DNA of 64,000 nucleotides from Bacteroidales bacterium UBA1800 (GCA_002319915.1 DCFQ01000103.1:20179-84178), one strand, 5' to 3'; shown: positions 51,495-60,845, numbered from the stretch's first letter. Made by a program: numbers and translations. Notes: generated by a model from the sequence alone, not told the origin.

Positions 51495-53108
51495 TCATGT
51501 CAGCCAGATGTAAATGAGCAGGGTTATGATTGCCAGGATCCCGAGGTGCAGCCTCCAGTCGCGGATCCCCTCAAACCGGGCAACCCGTCCGCTGTAATTG
51601 ATCGTTGTCCTCTCAAGTTTGTCAGGGTCGCTCTTTTCAGTGAAGAATGATACAATGAACAGCACTGCGGTGATGGCGATCTCCGCCCACAAACCCCTGT
51701 ACCCGAAATTCAGGGTAAGCTTGTGGTGGAGGAATGGGAACATAGATCTTCCTGCCTCGGGCCCCGCAAGCTGATCGGTCACAAAGACCGTTGCAAGAAC
51801 GATACCAGCAATAACCGACCAGGCGGCGCCTTTTAGCGTGACCTTTTTGCTGAGGATCCCGAAAAAAATTGCCGGAAAGACCGGTAATACGAGGTATGCC
51901 GTGATGGTTTGAAGGTATTTGTACAATCCTTCTTCATTGAGGTACACCAGCCATGCTGCACCGATCCCCAGCAAGGTTGCGGCCATTATGATATAACGGC
52001 CGAGAGTTACCTGTTTCTTCTCCGGAAGTCCAGGGCGGAATTCAACAATAAAATCCCTGACAACAAGTGTCGAAATAGAGTTCAGCACGGCTATCAGCGA
52101 AGTTATCAGTGCCGCCATCAGGGATGCCAGAAGTAATCCTCTCAGTCCGGCCGGCAGAAGCTTGTTAAGCAGCAGGACAAAAGTCTGTTTGGTGGCGTCG
52201 CCGGTCAGCTCCCCGGGGTAGAGGGCATATGCAATTACCCCCGGCAGGGCGAAGATGAAGATCGGGAATAGCTTCAGGAAGGTGGCGAACATTGCGCCCC
52301 ACCTTGCATTCTTAAGGTCAGGTGCAGCCAGAGCCCGCTGAACGTTCACCTGGTCGATTCCCCAGTAGAAGATGCCTGCATAGAAAGCCGTTGCCAGTAT
52401 CCCCCAGAACGGGTAGACCGGATCATCGTATGGTTTTGCAATGGTAACCATCTGGGGTGCTTTGGCAACCAGGCCCTCCCAGCCTCCAACCTTATGAAGG
52501 CCGATCATCAGCATGATCGCGGATCCTCCTATCATGATTATTGCCTGTATCGCATCGGTATATGCCACCGCGGTGAATCCGCCTATAATGGTGAACATTG
52601 CGACTGCAACAGCAATTGTAAAGACCGTTGTCATTATGTTCCACCCGAGTATGCTGTGAAGGACGAGTGCTCCGGCAAATAGGGTAAATGCTAGCTTGGT
52701 CATGATGCTGATTATCAGCATCAGCCCCGAGAAGAATGTCCTGGCCCTGCGGTTATACCTTATCTCCAGGAACTCGGGAATAGTATAGATCCTGTTTTTA
52801 ATGTAATAGGGAAACAGGACCGAGCAGGCGACTCCCAGGGTTATCACGGTTGTCAGCTCAACCGAGCCGGCCGACAGGCCATAGCGGTATGAATCGCCTG
52901 ACAATCCGACCAGGTGCTCAGCGCCAATGTTTGTGGCAAAGATTGAGGCTCCCACGATGGGCCAGATGATCTTTCTTCCGCCGAGGAAGAAATTGGTGCT
53001 GTTCTGGGAAGCTTTCTTCCGGTAGGCCATATAGAGTCCATAGGAGAGGCTGCCTCCCATTGTAACGGCAAGGACCATCCAGTCGAGGAAGGATAATGAA
53101 AGACTCAT
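51495..53108 (-). CDS. SGLT-type sodium:sugar symporter
   Basis: From the ATG at 53108 the protein has 537 residues and about 14 helices. It is an SSS-family (TC 2.A.21) carrier of the sodium/glucose branch: GASIFATNIGAEHLVGLSGDSY, IPEFLEIRYNRRAR and WGIDQVNVQRALAAPDL are characteristic. An in-frame TTG 30 bases upstream would overlap the AGE gene and is less likely. It sits between the sialidase and the epimerase and presumably imports a monosaccharide released by the secreted enzymes. The transported sugar (galactose, mannose or a sialate) is not settled by sequence. Confidence 0.88.
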   Translation of the reverse strand: MSLSLSFLDWMVLAVTMGGSLSYGLYMAYRKKASQNSTNFFLGGRKIIWPIVGASIFATNIGAEHLVGLSGDSYRYGLSAGSVELTTVITLGVACSVLFPYYIKNRIYTIPEFLEIRYNRRARTFFSGLMLIISIMTKLAFTLFAGALVLHSILGWNIMTTVFTIAVAVAMFTIIGGFTAVAYTDAIQAIIMIGGSAIMLMIGLHKVGGWEGLVAKAPQMVTIAKPYDDPVYPFWGILATAFYAGIFYWGIDQVNVQRALAAPDLKNARWGAMFATFLKLFPIFIFALPGVIAYALYPGELTGDATKQTFVLLLNKLLPAGLRGLLLASLMAALITSLIAVLNSISTLVVRDFIVEFRPGLPEKKQVTLGRYIIMAATLLGIGAAWLVYLNEEGLYKYLQTITAYLVLPVFPAIFFGILSKKVTLKGAAWSVIAGIVLATVFVTDQLAGPEAGRSMFPFLHHKLTLNFGYRGLWAEIAITAVLFIVSFFTEKSDPDKLERTTINYSGRVARFEGIRDWRLHLGILAIITLLIYIWLT

Positions 53109-53115
53109 ATGAGGA

Positions 53116-54393
53116 TCAGTGGTTGAGATTGGCTGCAATCATGTCAAGACGCCGGATACTCTGGATCATTGATCTTACAGTATGGTAGTTGATCTTCCAC
53201 GAATGACCCATGTGCGTCCAGATTGGATCACCACGGCGTGACATCAGCGGGAACCACTCACCGATACCCCTGTTTATCATTTTGTCGAAAACGAACCTGT
53301 GGACGTTTTTATAAGCGTTCCAGTATTTCTCATCACCGAACAGAAGCACCGCATCCAGGAGACCGGTCAGGACCTCGGCCTGCTGCCAGAATTCCTTCTC
53401 CCTGTCGTAGACACCTCCGGAGTGGGGGCCTTCAACATAGACCCCGCCAAATTCATAATCAATCCCGTTATCGACGGTATGGTCGAAGATTGTCCTGAAG
53501 AGCCCGGCATTATCCGCCGGATCGATCTTAAGGATGTCGCAGGCATGGATAAGCAACCAGGCAAATTCTGCATTATGTCCGAAACAAGTGTTATCCGTAG
53601 CGTTCCCTTTCTGCCCTTCTGCTGAAAACCTGTCCCAGCCCCAGATAACGTCGAATTTTATCTGCGGAGCGACCTCCCAGTTCTTAAAGAACTGCGGGAT
53701 CCCGGTCTTATAAACCGGGTGGATTATCCTGTACATGAGCAGGTCAATGTCCTCGAGCAGCTTTCGCCTGTGGACCTCTCTTCCGGAACATTCATAGAGG
53801 GCAGTGAAGGCTTCCATGAGGTGCATATGAACATCGAGGGTTTTCCTGTCGCCGCCCTTGCCTCCGGGACCTTTGATCGTCCAGTCCCGGTGAAACATCT
53901 CCCAGTATCCCCCGTACATCGAATCGACGCAGTACTTCTGAATGAGGTCGAATACCTTCTCAGCATATTCGATCCCCCTCGGATCACCGGTTGCAAGGGT
54001 GTATTCACTCAGTGCATAGATCGCGAAGCTTTGCCCGTAAATGATCTTCTCGTCGATCTTTACATTCCCTTTCCGGTCCATCATCCAGAAGAAGCCCCCA
54101 TGCATTCTGTCCCACATCTTATTGATCAGGAAATCTGCACCATGCCTGGCATGCGGTTCGCACTCGCCATTTCCGTAACCGGCCCGGTGTGCCGACGACA
54201 TTGTGTAAAGACATCTGGTCTGAGCAATCAGCGACTTTTCATCCTCGCCGGAGTCATTTCCGTCTTTGTCAAAATGCGTCAGGTAGCCGCCGTTAGGAAC
54301 ATCCTTCATCCGGGTAGTCCAGAAGGGGAGGAGCTCATTTACAAGATGATGTTCTGCCTCATTTCTTAATTGAAGTACTTCAGTCCTGTTCAT
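53116..54393 (-). CDS. AGE-family 2-epimerase
   Basis: The 425-residue (alpha/alpha)6-barrel protein belongs to the N-acylglucosamine 2-epimerase family. Landmarks are LLPFWTTRMKDVPNGGYLTHFDKDG, IIYGQSFAIYALSEY, DVHMHLMEAFTALYE and FGHNAEFAWLLIHACD with conserved histidines. The family contains GlcNAc/ManNAc epimerases, cellobiose and mannobiose 2-epimerases and mannose isomerases. With a sialidase and alpha-mannosidase in the same operon, either ManNAc-to-GlcNAc conversion or an activity on mannose is plausible. Seven bases separate it from the symporter. Confidence 0.85.
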   Translation of the reverse strand: MNRTEVLQLRNEAEHHLVNELLPFWTTRMKDVPNGGYLTHFDKDGNDSGEDEKSLIAQTRCLYTMSSAHRAGYGNGECEPHARHGADFLINKMWDRMHGGFFWMMDRKGNVKIDEKIIYGQSFAIYALSEYTLATGDPRGIEYAEKVFDLIQKYCVDSMYGGYWEMFHRDWTIKGPGGKGGDRKTLDVHMHLMEAFTALYECSGREVHRRKLLEDIDLLMYRIIHPVYKTGIPQFFKNWEVAPQIKFDVIWGWDRFSAEGQKGNATDNTCFGHNAEFAWLLIHACDILKIDPADNAGLFRTIFDHTVDNGIDYEFGGVYVEGPHSGGVYDREKEFWQQAEVLTGLLDAVLLFGDEKYWNAYKNVHRFVFDKMINRGIGEWFPLMSRRGDPIWTHMGHSWKINYHTVRSMIQSIRRLDMIAANLNH

Positions 54394-54438
54394 GACAATC
54401 TGGTTGAATTATTAATAGTCTGGGTTTATGATCGGGAT

Positions 54439-55557
54439 TCAGGGATTTTGATTTGATGCAAGAAGCTGATATAATGTCAGGAGGAAATCCCTGTTGTCTG
54501 CTGAAAGATAATGGGTTTCTCCTCCCATCCTGCTGAAGGTCTTGCAGTAACGCAGGAAATAGGCTGGATTATCAGCCGGCGGCTCCCCGGCTTTTTGCCA
54601 GTCCCATTCTGAACGTGCAAGATCGACAACAAGGATAAAGTGGCCATCTATGCGGCTGCCATGCTGAAGCCTGATATTCTGCGCCATTGAAAGGGATTTT
54701 TCAAAGATCATCGGGGACATCACTGCTGATCCCACGGACATATACACCCCATCATCAAGACCGGCGATGCTTCCCGCAAAAGTCAGGAAGTCTCTCAAGG
54801 CTGTCTGTCCTACTGCGGAACCGTTATTCAGGGGGTGACAGTAAATAATATCGTGACCGATCATGGGGTGGCCAGTGAAGGGGATTCCCAGCTCGAATGC
54901 CCTGGCCTGGACCGAATATTTCCTGAAAGGGTGAGGGATGCTCATGGATCCCGGGATAAGGCCGAATGTTTTGATTATCCCTGCCAGCTGAATGGCTGAA
55001 GATGCAGTATCAGGATCTCTCCTCATGATCTTTTCAGCCTCCTGATAAAGAAAGTCAGGCTGAGGGAGCTGCAATCCCTCACGGGATATCATCTTCCCAA
55101 CAGATTCACCGTAGCCGAGGCCTTCATAGGCGCCGACAGCAAGCGCAAGATTTATAAAAAAACCTGTCTCTTCCCAGATCCCGAACCGCCCAAGGGGGAC
55201 ATTCTCCCTCACATCCTCGCTTGTTTTGCCGTGAAATGCGATCTCCCAGTCATGGATAATGGCAGCCCCGTTTGTTGCAATATGGGTCAGGTAACCTTCT
55301 TCCATAAGCGCTATGAGGGCCGGCGCCATCCCGTTCTTTATGGCATGGGCCCCAAAGGCAAGCATGACCGGTTTGCTCATTGCGATGGCTCTCCTGATCC
55401 GGTCTGAAGTTTTTTTAACAAGCGAAGCTTCCGGGTCGGGGAATAGAGCCGGCTTTTGAGTTAGCGAGACCATGTCCCGCTCCACGAGGAATTTGCTTTT
55501 CCTCTCGTTCAGCTTTATGAAGGAAAGACTGGCCCGGTCGAATTTTTGGTTTGCCAT
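54439..55557 (-). CDS. Conserved protein of unknown function in the glycan operon
   Basis: I do not recognise this 372-residue protein with certainty. It is cytoplasmic and has no signal peptide. The stretches MLAFGAHAIKNGMAPALIALMEEG, HIATNGAAIIHDWEIA (in parts), FTGHPMIGHDIIYCHPLNNG and VGSAVMSPMIFEKSLS look like nucleotide- or substrate-binding loops of a Rossmann-type fold and recall deoxyhypusine-synthase-like proteins, which is a weak impression. The ATG is one base from the stop of the PfkB-HAD gene, so the two are tightly coupled and likely act in one pathway on a phosphosugar or its derivative. Confidence 0.6.
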   Translation of the reverse strand: MANQKFDRASLSFIKLNERKSKFLVERDMVSLTQKPALFPDPEASLVKKTSDRIRRAIAMSKPVMLAFGAHAIKNGMAPALIALMEEGYLTHIATNGAAIIHDWEIAFHGKTSEDVRENVPLGRFGIWEETGFFINLALAVGAYEGLGYGESVGKMISREGLQLPQPDFLYQEAEKIMRRDPDTASSAIQLAGIIKTFGLIPGSMSIPHPFRKYSVQARAFELGIPFTGHPMIGHDIIYCHPLNNGSAVGQTALRDFLTFAGSIAGLDDGVYMSVGSAVMSPMIFEKSLSMAQNIRLQHGSRIDGHFILVVDLARSEWDWQKAGEPPADNPAYFLRYCKTFSRMGGETHYLSADNRDFLLTLYQLLASNQNP

Positions 55558-55558
55558 T

Positions 55559-57472
55559 CTATTGGATATTAAGAAGCTCCGAAAGAATTATCATTTGTGA
55601 GAAATCTGGGACGACGAGATCTGCACCCGCCTTGATTAGCCTCGAACGCTTATGTCCGTTGAGTCCGAAACGCTTCACTTCATCACTCGCAATACCGACA
55701 GCAAGGCCGCCACGTTTGCGGGTTTCCCGTATCTCGACGGGACCGTCGCCAAACGTCACGACAGAGCAATGATCGCTACTCTCCAGGGAGTCGAGGATGC
55801 CATCCAGGATCTCTTTCTTCGCTTCTTTCCGCACATCACCGACAGCTCCGAATATCCGGCCTTCGAATAACCCGTCATAGCCCAGAACCGCAGCTTCTTT
55901 CACGACATCGCCTGTATCCGTCCCGCTGACCAGGTAAAGTCTGATACCGGCATGATACATCATATTAAGGAACGGCACCGCATTCCTGATCGTAAGGTCT
56001 TCAACCGAAAGTTCACCATTTTTTAGTTTTCCAATTCTCTGTTGAACCATTTCGAGCAGTTCCCGGTTGTATATCTTCTTGTATTCAAATTCATTAAGTA
56101 TCTTATCTTCAGGGATAAATCCGAAATCCCTGATAAGTTCAGCAAGCCCTTTCATCTGGACAAGAGTCTGGATGCCGGTTGTATTATCTATGAATTCTTC
56201 AACCTGAACCTTGACTTTATTGAAAACCGGTTCTGCAATTTCGTTGTATCTGTCACCAAGTATGCTTTTAATCATCATGGGGGCCATGATCTTCTCCCAT
56301 CCTTCACGCAGGGTCGAGACGGTTCCGTCGTGGTCGAAAATTGCATGCCGGATCCGCGGCTTGCCAATACTGTGATTGATGATCTCTATTTCGCTGCCAG
56401 AGTGATACACGGCTTTCCGGGAATTTCCGGCAAGGTCGCTGTTATAGACGTAGTCAGGATCGGAACCAATAGCAAGTATCTCTTTTGGGGAGGCGGTACC
56501 GGTCTGAAACAGCTTTTGCACAGTGACCCCTGCAACAAATGTACCCATGCAGGCGGCAGATTCGATATCGTAACCGGCTGCCAGTGTGGACGCTGCACCG
56601 GCAAGGTAACTGTCACCAGCCCCGACGCTGTCGATTCTTGATGTTATCATTAACCCGGGTATCTCACGGATTCCCTGCTGATCGGCCACCAGTGAACCCC
56701 TGCTGCCGCAGGTTATGAACAATGGTTTGCCGAAACGATTGTACAGTTCCCGGGCATACGATATGACCCCGGCAACAGGTATCTCTTCGTCAGGATTACT
56801 AATGAACCCGCAAAGCCGGGCTGCCTCCGTGTCGTTCATCTTGCGGATCGTTCCGGCATAGTAATCATTATAGCTCCTGCTGTCGGTAATGAATTTCTTT
56901 GAGGGGAACATGCTGATAACCCCGAGGAGCTTCGCTTTAAAGTAATCAGTATGGATGCCCGAAATCACCTGCTGGTTGATAAGGATTATGTCTGTACCGG
57001 GGATCTCAGCGACCAGGTTACTGATCAGTTGGTCGGCAGTGCTTTCCGACAACCTGTTGAAATTACCGTAATCCATCCTGTTCAGCTCCCTGTCGCCGGC
57101 ATAAGGCTTGGCATAAGTATGTGTACACCAGCCGTCTTCCTGGGTAAGGAGGTTCCCGGAGTCAATCCCGTCGATTTCCATGATCCTGACCATTTCTGAG
57201 CCAAAGGGGTCTGAGCCGATTACGCCAAAGGCCCTGACGCCGCCTGCACCCATTGCCTTAAGGTTGGCAGTCACGTTTCCTGCCCCTCCGAGAGAATACC
57301 GCTGGTCCCTGACAGGGTTGGTCCCAAGGCCGGTCTCGACAGATATCTCACTCCCGGATTCATCGATGAACCAGTAGGCGTCGAGGCAGAAGTCTCCGAT
57401 CACCGCAATATTTACCGACTTTATGTCGTCAAGGATCCTTTCCAGCAATTCCCGGTTCATTGGCTGCAGCAT
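55559..57472 (-). CDS. PfkB-family sugar kinase fused to a HAD phosphatase domain
   Basis: I choose the ATG at 57472 (637 residues); TTG at 57487 and ATG at 57460 are alternatives. Residues 10-330 are a ribokinase/PfkB domain resembling the HldE/RfaE kinase: VIGDFCLDAYW, YSLGGAGNVTANLKAMGA and the catalytic DSVGAGDSYLAG. Residues 380-630 are a HAD hydrolase: IFDHDGTVSTLREGWE (nucleophile Asp), LVSGTDTGDVVKEAA and VTFGDGPVEIRE. A kinase and a phosphatase in one chain suggest phosphorylation at one carbon and removal at another, as HldA and GmhB do for heptose. No nucleotidyltransferase domain is present. Confidence 0.82.
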   Translation of the reverse strand: MLQPMNRELLERILDDIKSVNIAVIGDFCLDAYWFIDESGSEISVETGLGTNPVRDQRYSLGGAGNVTANLKAMGAGGVRAFGVIGSDPFGSEMVRIMEIDGIDSGNLLTQEDGWCTHTYAKPYAGDRELNRMDYGNFNRLSESTADQLISNLVAEIPGTDIILINQQVISGIHTDYFKAKLLGVISMFPSKKFITDSRSYNDYYAGTIRKMNDTEAARLCGFISNPDEEIPVAGVISYARELYNRFGKPLFITCGSRGSLVADQQGIREIPGLMITSRIDSVGAGDSYLAGAASTLAAGYDIESAACMGTFVAGVTVQKLFQTGTASPKEILAIGSDPDYVYNSDLAGNSRKAVYHSGSEIEIINHSIGKPRIRHAIFDHDGTVSTLREGWEKIMAPMMIKSILGDRYNEIAEPVFNKVKVQVEEFIDNTTGIQTLVQMKGLAELIRDFGFIPEDKILNEFEYKKIYNRELLEMVQQRIGKLKNGELSVEDLTIRNAVPFLNMMYHAGIRLYLVSGTDTGDVVKEAAVLGYDGLFEGRIFGAVGDVRKEAKKEILDGILDSLESSDHCSVVTFGDGPVEIRETRKRGGLAVGIASDEVKRFGLNGHKRSRLIKAGADLVVPDFSQMIILSELLNIQ

Positions 57473-57501
57473 TTGATTTATTGTCAATGTCGTACATAAG
57501 T

Positions 57502-60069
57502 TTATTCCTCGAGAAGGCTGACCTCCCTGATTTCACCGCCTGCTTTATTGAAGCGAAGGGTCTTGATCTCGCAGGGCCTGAATTCACCTGTCCATTTTTT
57601 GCCTGCGAAATGAAGGCCGATACTCGCATGAGTTTTAGCTCCAAGGGTCTCGACGCACCTGATTATCAGATCATCTCCCTTTTCTGAAAGCTTCATTGCA
57701 GTAATTGCAATGGCGGGAGCATCAGATGAAAGGAACGATTCGGCGAGCGGCATGGTGCCGGGGTGAATTCCCTGGTAGACGGCCATGAGAGGTGACATGA
57801 ACTCTTCGGTTATTGCGGGAACATTGATCTCTTTCCAGGTACCGGAATGAGGGATCAGCAGCATCCTGAAACTCTGGATCCCCTGGTCCATCCAGAGGTG
57901 TTCCGCGTTCATGTCGAGTACCCTGGGCTTGTGATGGGCATAAACTGCCGACCGGGCGACCGATACCCTGAGATCATTGCCCTGGGCACTGTATCCGTAC
58001 TTCGCCTCGTTTATCACTGTCAGCCCGTATTGTTTACCGCCGCTGGTTCCGGTAATATCTATCCAGCGTTGTCCGGGATTCTCATCACCGTTTGCCTCCT
58101 TCAAAATGTGTCCGTAAGGGATCTCGTATGTAATTTCCGGTGAATCCACATCAACCGGGAAAGAGAATTTCAGCATTTTCAAATGCTCATGCCAGTCGAG
58201 TGTCACCCTTGCTTCAATGTTGGGAGAACCGGCGCATATTAACCAGTCAATCACGAGGCTGGAGGCATTATATGTGGTTTTGGTACGGATTGTAGCCCTT
58301 AGCGGCCCGTTCTCGGTAATTTTTATCACTGCATTGCCGAATTCCCCTATCTCATTCGGGAATGACCTCACATCATGGCTCCAGGTGTCACTGGGATCAT
58401 CGATCACGACTGCCCGGCACCCGGTCATTCCGCCGGAGAAGATCTCCCTGTCATTCCTAATGTCAAAAAGACTCACAGTCCCGTTATCGGCAAATCTCAG
58501 CCTGACATATTCGTTTTCGAGAGTGCGTTCGCCTGCTTTTACCGGATTCCCGGGAAAGCCGGACCCGTTTTCGGTGATGCGCAGCTGGCGGTACCCGAAT
58601 GGCGGAACGGCTACTTTGGCAAGAAGCTTCTTTCTCCCTCCTGCTTCGGAGGAGCCGGATGTCCATTGGTGCGGAAGCAGTTCATGACGGTCATCCTCAA
58701 CGCTGGAGGAGCGGTACGAGGCATCCCATCCAAGGTCATATTCGATCAACCCGTTCACTTCCCGCGGATGCGGATTGAAAACCACAAGGTAATCGCATGA
58801 CGGATCTTCGGAGGGGATCTGCCATTCAAGCTTCTGAAGGGCGGTTGAAACCGTCTGATCCGCGATTGACAGGGCAAATCCATGGCCCTCGGCGGCTGTT
58901 TTGTAATGTTCGTAAAGTGATGTTCCCGCAAGGCTGTCATGGAATTGCAGGAACAACACTCTTTCCCAGGCTGCTGTAAGTTCAGCCTTCGGGTATACTG
59001 CACCCCAGGCAAAGGATCCGACCGAAGCTGTTTTTTCAGCTCTGACCAGCGCATGTTCAGCCTCCCGGTTTCCCTTCTTGATCGCGGACCCTGCAGTATA
59101 GCAGCCCACTGCATGATGCTGTAGGTCATCCCTGACAACAGGTAATTTTAATGAGTTATCAGCGCGGATCTCACTGAAGTAGTTTTCAGGGGTACTGTAA
59201 AACACAACCGGGGCTGTTTTATCGTTCCTTATCGAATCGATCGACCGGATGTTTTCCTTCGTGGCTCCTCCGCCATGGTCACCGGCACCGTAATAAGCCA
59301 TAAAGCTTTTCACAGTCTGGTTACGGCCATATGCCAGGATCTTTTCAATACGCTCCTTCACCGGGCCTTCATCATTATAGCTTATCTGGATGCGATAGGT
59401 AAGGACCCGGCTCCCGTCGGGCGCCTCCCACCAGAAGATATCCGATGGCAGCTGCTTTTCGTGGGGGGCAGGGCGCATGAAAATGTAATTGTCCAATCCC
59501 TGGAGTTTCAGGATCTGGGGGAGGGTTCCGGCATGACCGAATGAATCGGGATTGGCAGCTACCTTTGCGCGACGGCCGAAGAGGCGCTCGAATGTCATTT
59601 GGCCGTAAAGTCCCTGCCTGACAAGAGCCTCGCCGGACGGGATATTTACATCAGGCTCGATCCACCATCCACCCACAATATTCCAGCGTCCCTCTTCGAC
59701 ACGCTTTCTGATCTCTGCAAGCATCGCCGAATCATTCTCCTCTACCCACCTGTAAAACTGGGCGGAGCTGGCGGTGAAAATAAAATCCGGGTTTTCATTC
59801 ATCCTGTCAAGCGCCGACCTGAAGGTGCTCATCACAACCGACAGACCCTCGTTCCAGGGCCAGAGCCATACCGGGTCGATATGTGCATGCCCAATCATAT
59901 GGAACCTGAAAGAGGAGGCATCCGTGGGCCAGCCTGAGCCGCCGCTTTTCCATGGCGGCAGAAGAGAGATCCCGGGACTCATTGCGACCATTGCGGTGCC
60001 GGTAACTGCCTGATTCAGAAATATTCTTCGTGAAATAATGCCTTTTCCTGCCGGATTGTTTTTTTTCAT
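57502..60069 (-). CDS. GH38 alpha-mannosidase with Tat signal
   Basis: The 855-residue protein starts with MKKNNPAGKGIISRRIFLNQ; SRRIFLN fits the twin-arginine motif SRRxFLK, followed by a hydrophobic AVTGTAMVAMSPG. The catalytic N-terminal domain has HMIGHAHIDPVWLWPWNE (zinc ligands) and NPDSFGHAG (nucleophile Asp and zinc residue), plus GGWWIEPDVNIPSGE, all typical of family 38. Helical and large beta-sandwich domains follow to the C-terminus. It should release alpha-mannose from N-glycan-like or other mannosides in the periplasm. It lies between the SIS isomerase gene (126-base gap with a palindrome) and the PfkB-HAD gene. Confidence 0.88.
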   Translation of the reverse strand: MKKNNPAGKGIISRRIFLNQAVTGTAMVAMSPGISLLPPWKSGGSGWPTDASSFRFHMIGHAHIDPVWLWPWNEGLSVVMSTFRSALDRMNENPDFIFTASSAQFYRWVEENDSAMLAEIRKRVEEGRWNIVGGWWIEPDVNIPSGEALVRQGLYGQMTFERLFGRRAKVAANPDSFGHAGTLPQILKLQGLDNYIFMRPAPHEKQLPSDIFWWEAPDGSRVLTYRIQISYNDEGPVKERIEKILAYGRNQTVKSFMAYYGAGDHGGGATKENIRSIDSIRNDKTAPVVFYSTPENYFSEIRADNSLKLPVVRDDLQHHAVGCYTAGSAIKKGNREAEHALVRAEKTASVGSFAWGAVYPKAELTAAWERVLFLQFHDSLAGTSLYEHYKTAAEGHGFALSIADQTVSTALQKLEWQIPSEDPSCDYLVVFNPHPREVNGLIEYDLGWDASYRSSSVEDDRHELLPHQWTSGSSEAGGRKKLLAKVAVPPFGYRQLRITENGSGFPGNPVKAGERTLENEYVRLRFADNGTVSLFDIRNDREIFSGGMTGCRAVVIDDPSDTWSHDVRSFPNEIGEFGNAVIKITENGPLRATIRTKTTYNASSLVIDWLICAGSPNIEARVTLDWHEHLKMLKFSFPVDVDSPEITYEIPYGHILKEANGDENPGQRWIDITGTSGGKQYGLTVINEAKYGYSAQGNDLRVSVARSAVYAHHKPRVLDMNAEHLWMDQGIQSFRMLLIPHSGTWKEINVPAITEEFMSPLMAVYQGIHPGTMPLAESFLSSDAPAIAITAMKLSEKGDDLIIRCVETLGAKTHASIGLHFAGKKWTGEFRPCEIKTLRFNKAGGEIREVSLLEE

Positions 60070-60097
60070 CTTGGCAAAAGATCTTTATGGATATAAG

Positions 60098-60175
60098 GGT
60101 TACACAGAGATCACGGAGGATTTCATTTTTAAAGCTCTGTGATTCTCTGTGATCCTCTGTGATCTCAGTGTAACC
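60098..60175. repeat. Palindromic intergenic element, GGTTACACAGAGATCAC type
   Basis: GGTTACACAGAGATCACGGA at the left is the near-complement of TCTGTGATCTCAGTGTAACC at the right. Between them TCTGTGAT recurs in three tandem-like copies (CTGTGATTCT, CTGTGATCCT, CTGTGATCTC). The element fills the gap between the SIS gene and the GH38 gene within one operon, so it could form an RNA hairpin that tunes downstream expression. It is the best-preserved relative of 11160-11257. Confidence 0.75.
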
Positions 60176-60195
60176 ATTTTACGTGTAATAAACCG

Positions 60196-60837
60196 TTAAT
60201 TTCCAAAAATATCCTCCTCCACCATCCTGCAGATCGCGTGATATACTGGAAGATGCAGCTCCTGCACGTGCGAGGTGCGCCTGCCGGGCACATTGATGAG
60301 GATATCGCAGAAAGCTGTCAGCCTGCCCCCTGTTTCGCCGCTGATCCCGATCACAGTCATTCCCACCGCTTTTGCCGTGATGGCTGCATCGATTATATTC
60401 CGTGAATTCCCGGAAGTGCTGAGCGCGATCAGTACATCTCCCTCACTGCCATATCCTGCAACCTGTTGGGCATAAATGAGATCAGGGTCAATATCATTCG
60501 CAGTCGCTGTGATGAGCGAGGTCTGCGACGACAGGGAGATTGTTGGTAGCCCCTTCTGAAGCTTTTCCGAAAGGTATTTTCCCCGATCGGCTGAACAGGT
60601 CGCCAGGCGTTCTTTAAGATCACCGTCCAGCGGACGTTCCTTCTCGAAGCCCTTCATCATTTCCCCGGTAATGTGGTCCGCATCGGAACTGCTTCCGCCG
60701 TTACCGCAAACCAGGAGGATACCACCGTTCCTGTAGCTCGCGGCGAGGCATTCGGCGGCCTTCCTGATGTCGCATTCAACCTGCGCCAGCCGCGGGTATC
60801 TCTCAATAAGTTCCTCGATAAACAGATTATTGACCAT
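60196..60837 (-). CDS. GmhA/DiaA-like SIS-domain phosphosugar isomerase
   Basis: The 213-residue SIS protein has VCGNGGSSSDADHITGEM, TISLSSQTSLITATANDID and IALSTSGNSRNIIDAA, a set found in phosphoheptose isomerase GmhA and its relatives. GmhA converts sedoheptulose-7-phosphate to D-glycero-D-manno-heptose-7-phosphate. Its association here with a PfkB-HAD protein rather than an LPS locus argues for a related, catabolic phosphosugar. It lies 8 bases downstream of the ROK kinase gene. Confidence 0.85.
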   Translation of the reverse strand: MVNNLFIEELIERYPRLAQVECDIRKAAECLAASYRNGGILLVCGNGGSSSDADHITGEMMKGFEKERPLDGDLKERLATCSADRGKYLSEKLQKGLPTISLSSQTSLITATANDIDPDLIYAQQVAGYGSEGDVLIALSTSGNSRNIIDAAITAKAVGMTVIGISGETGGRLTAFCDILINVPGRRTSHVQELHLPVYHAICRMVEEDIFGN

Positions 60838-60845
60838 TTTGCATT

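Noticed and set aside
55559..60837. Standard ADP-heptose (LPS core) biosynthesis locus
   Set aside because: The isomerase, kinase and phosphatase types match, but there is no nucleotidyltransferase domain or LPS gene, and the surroundings are catabolic.
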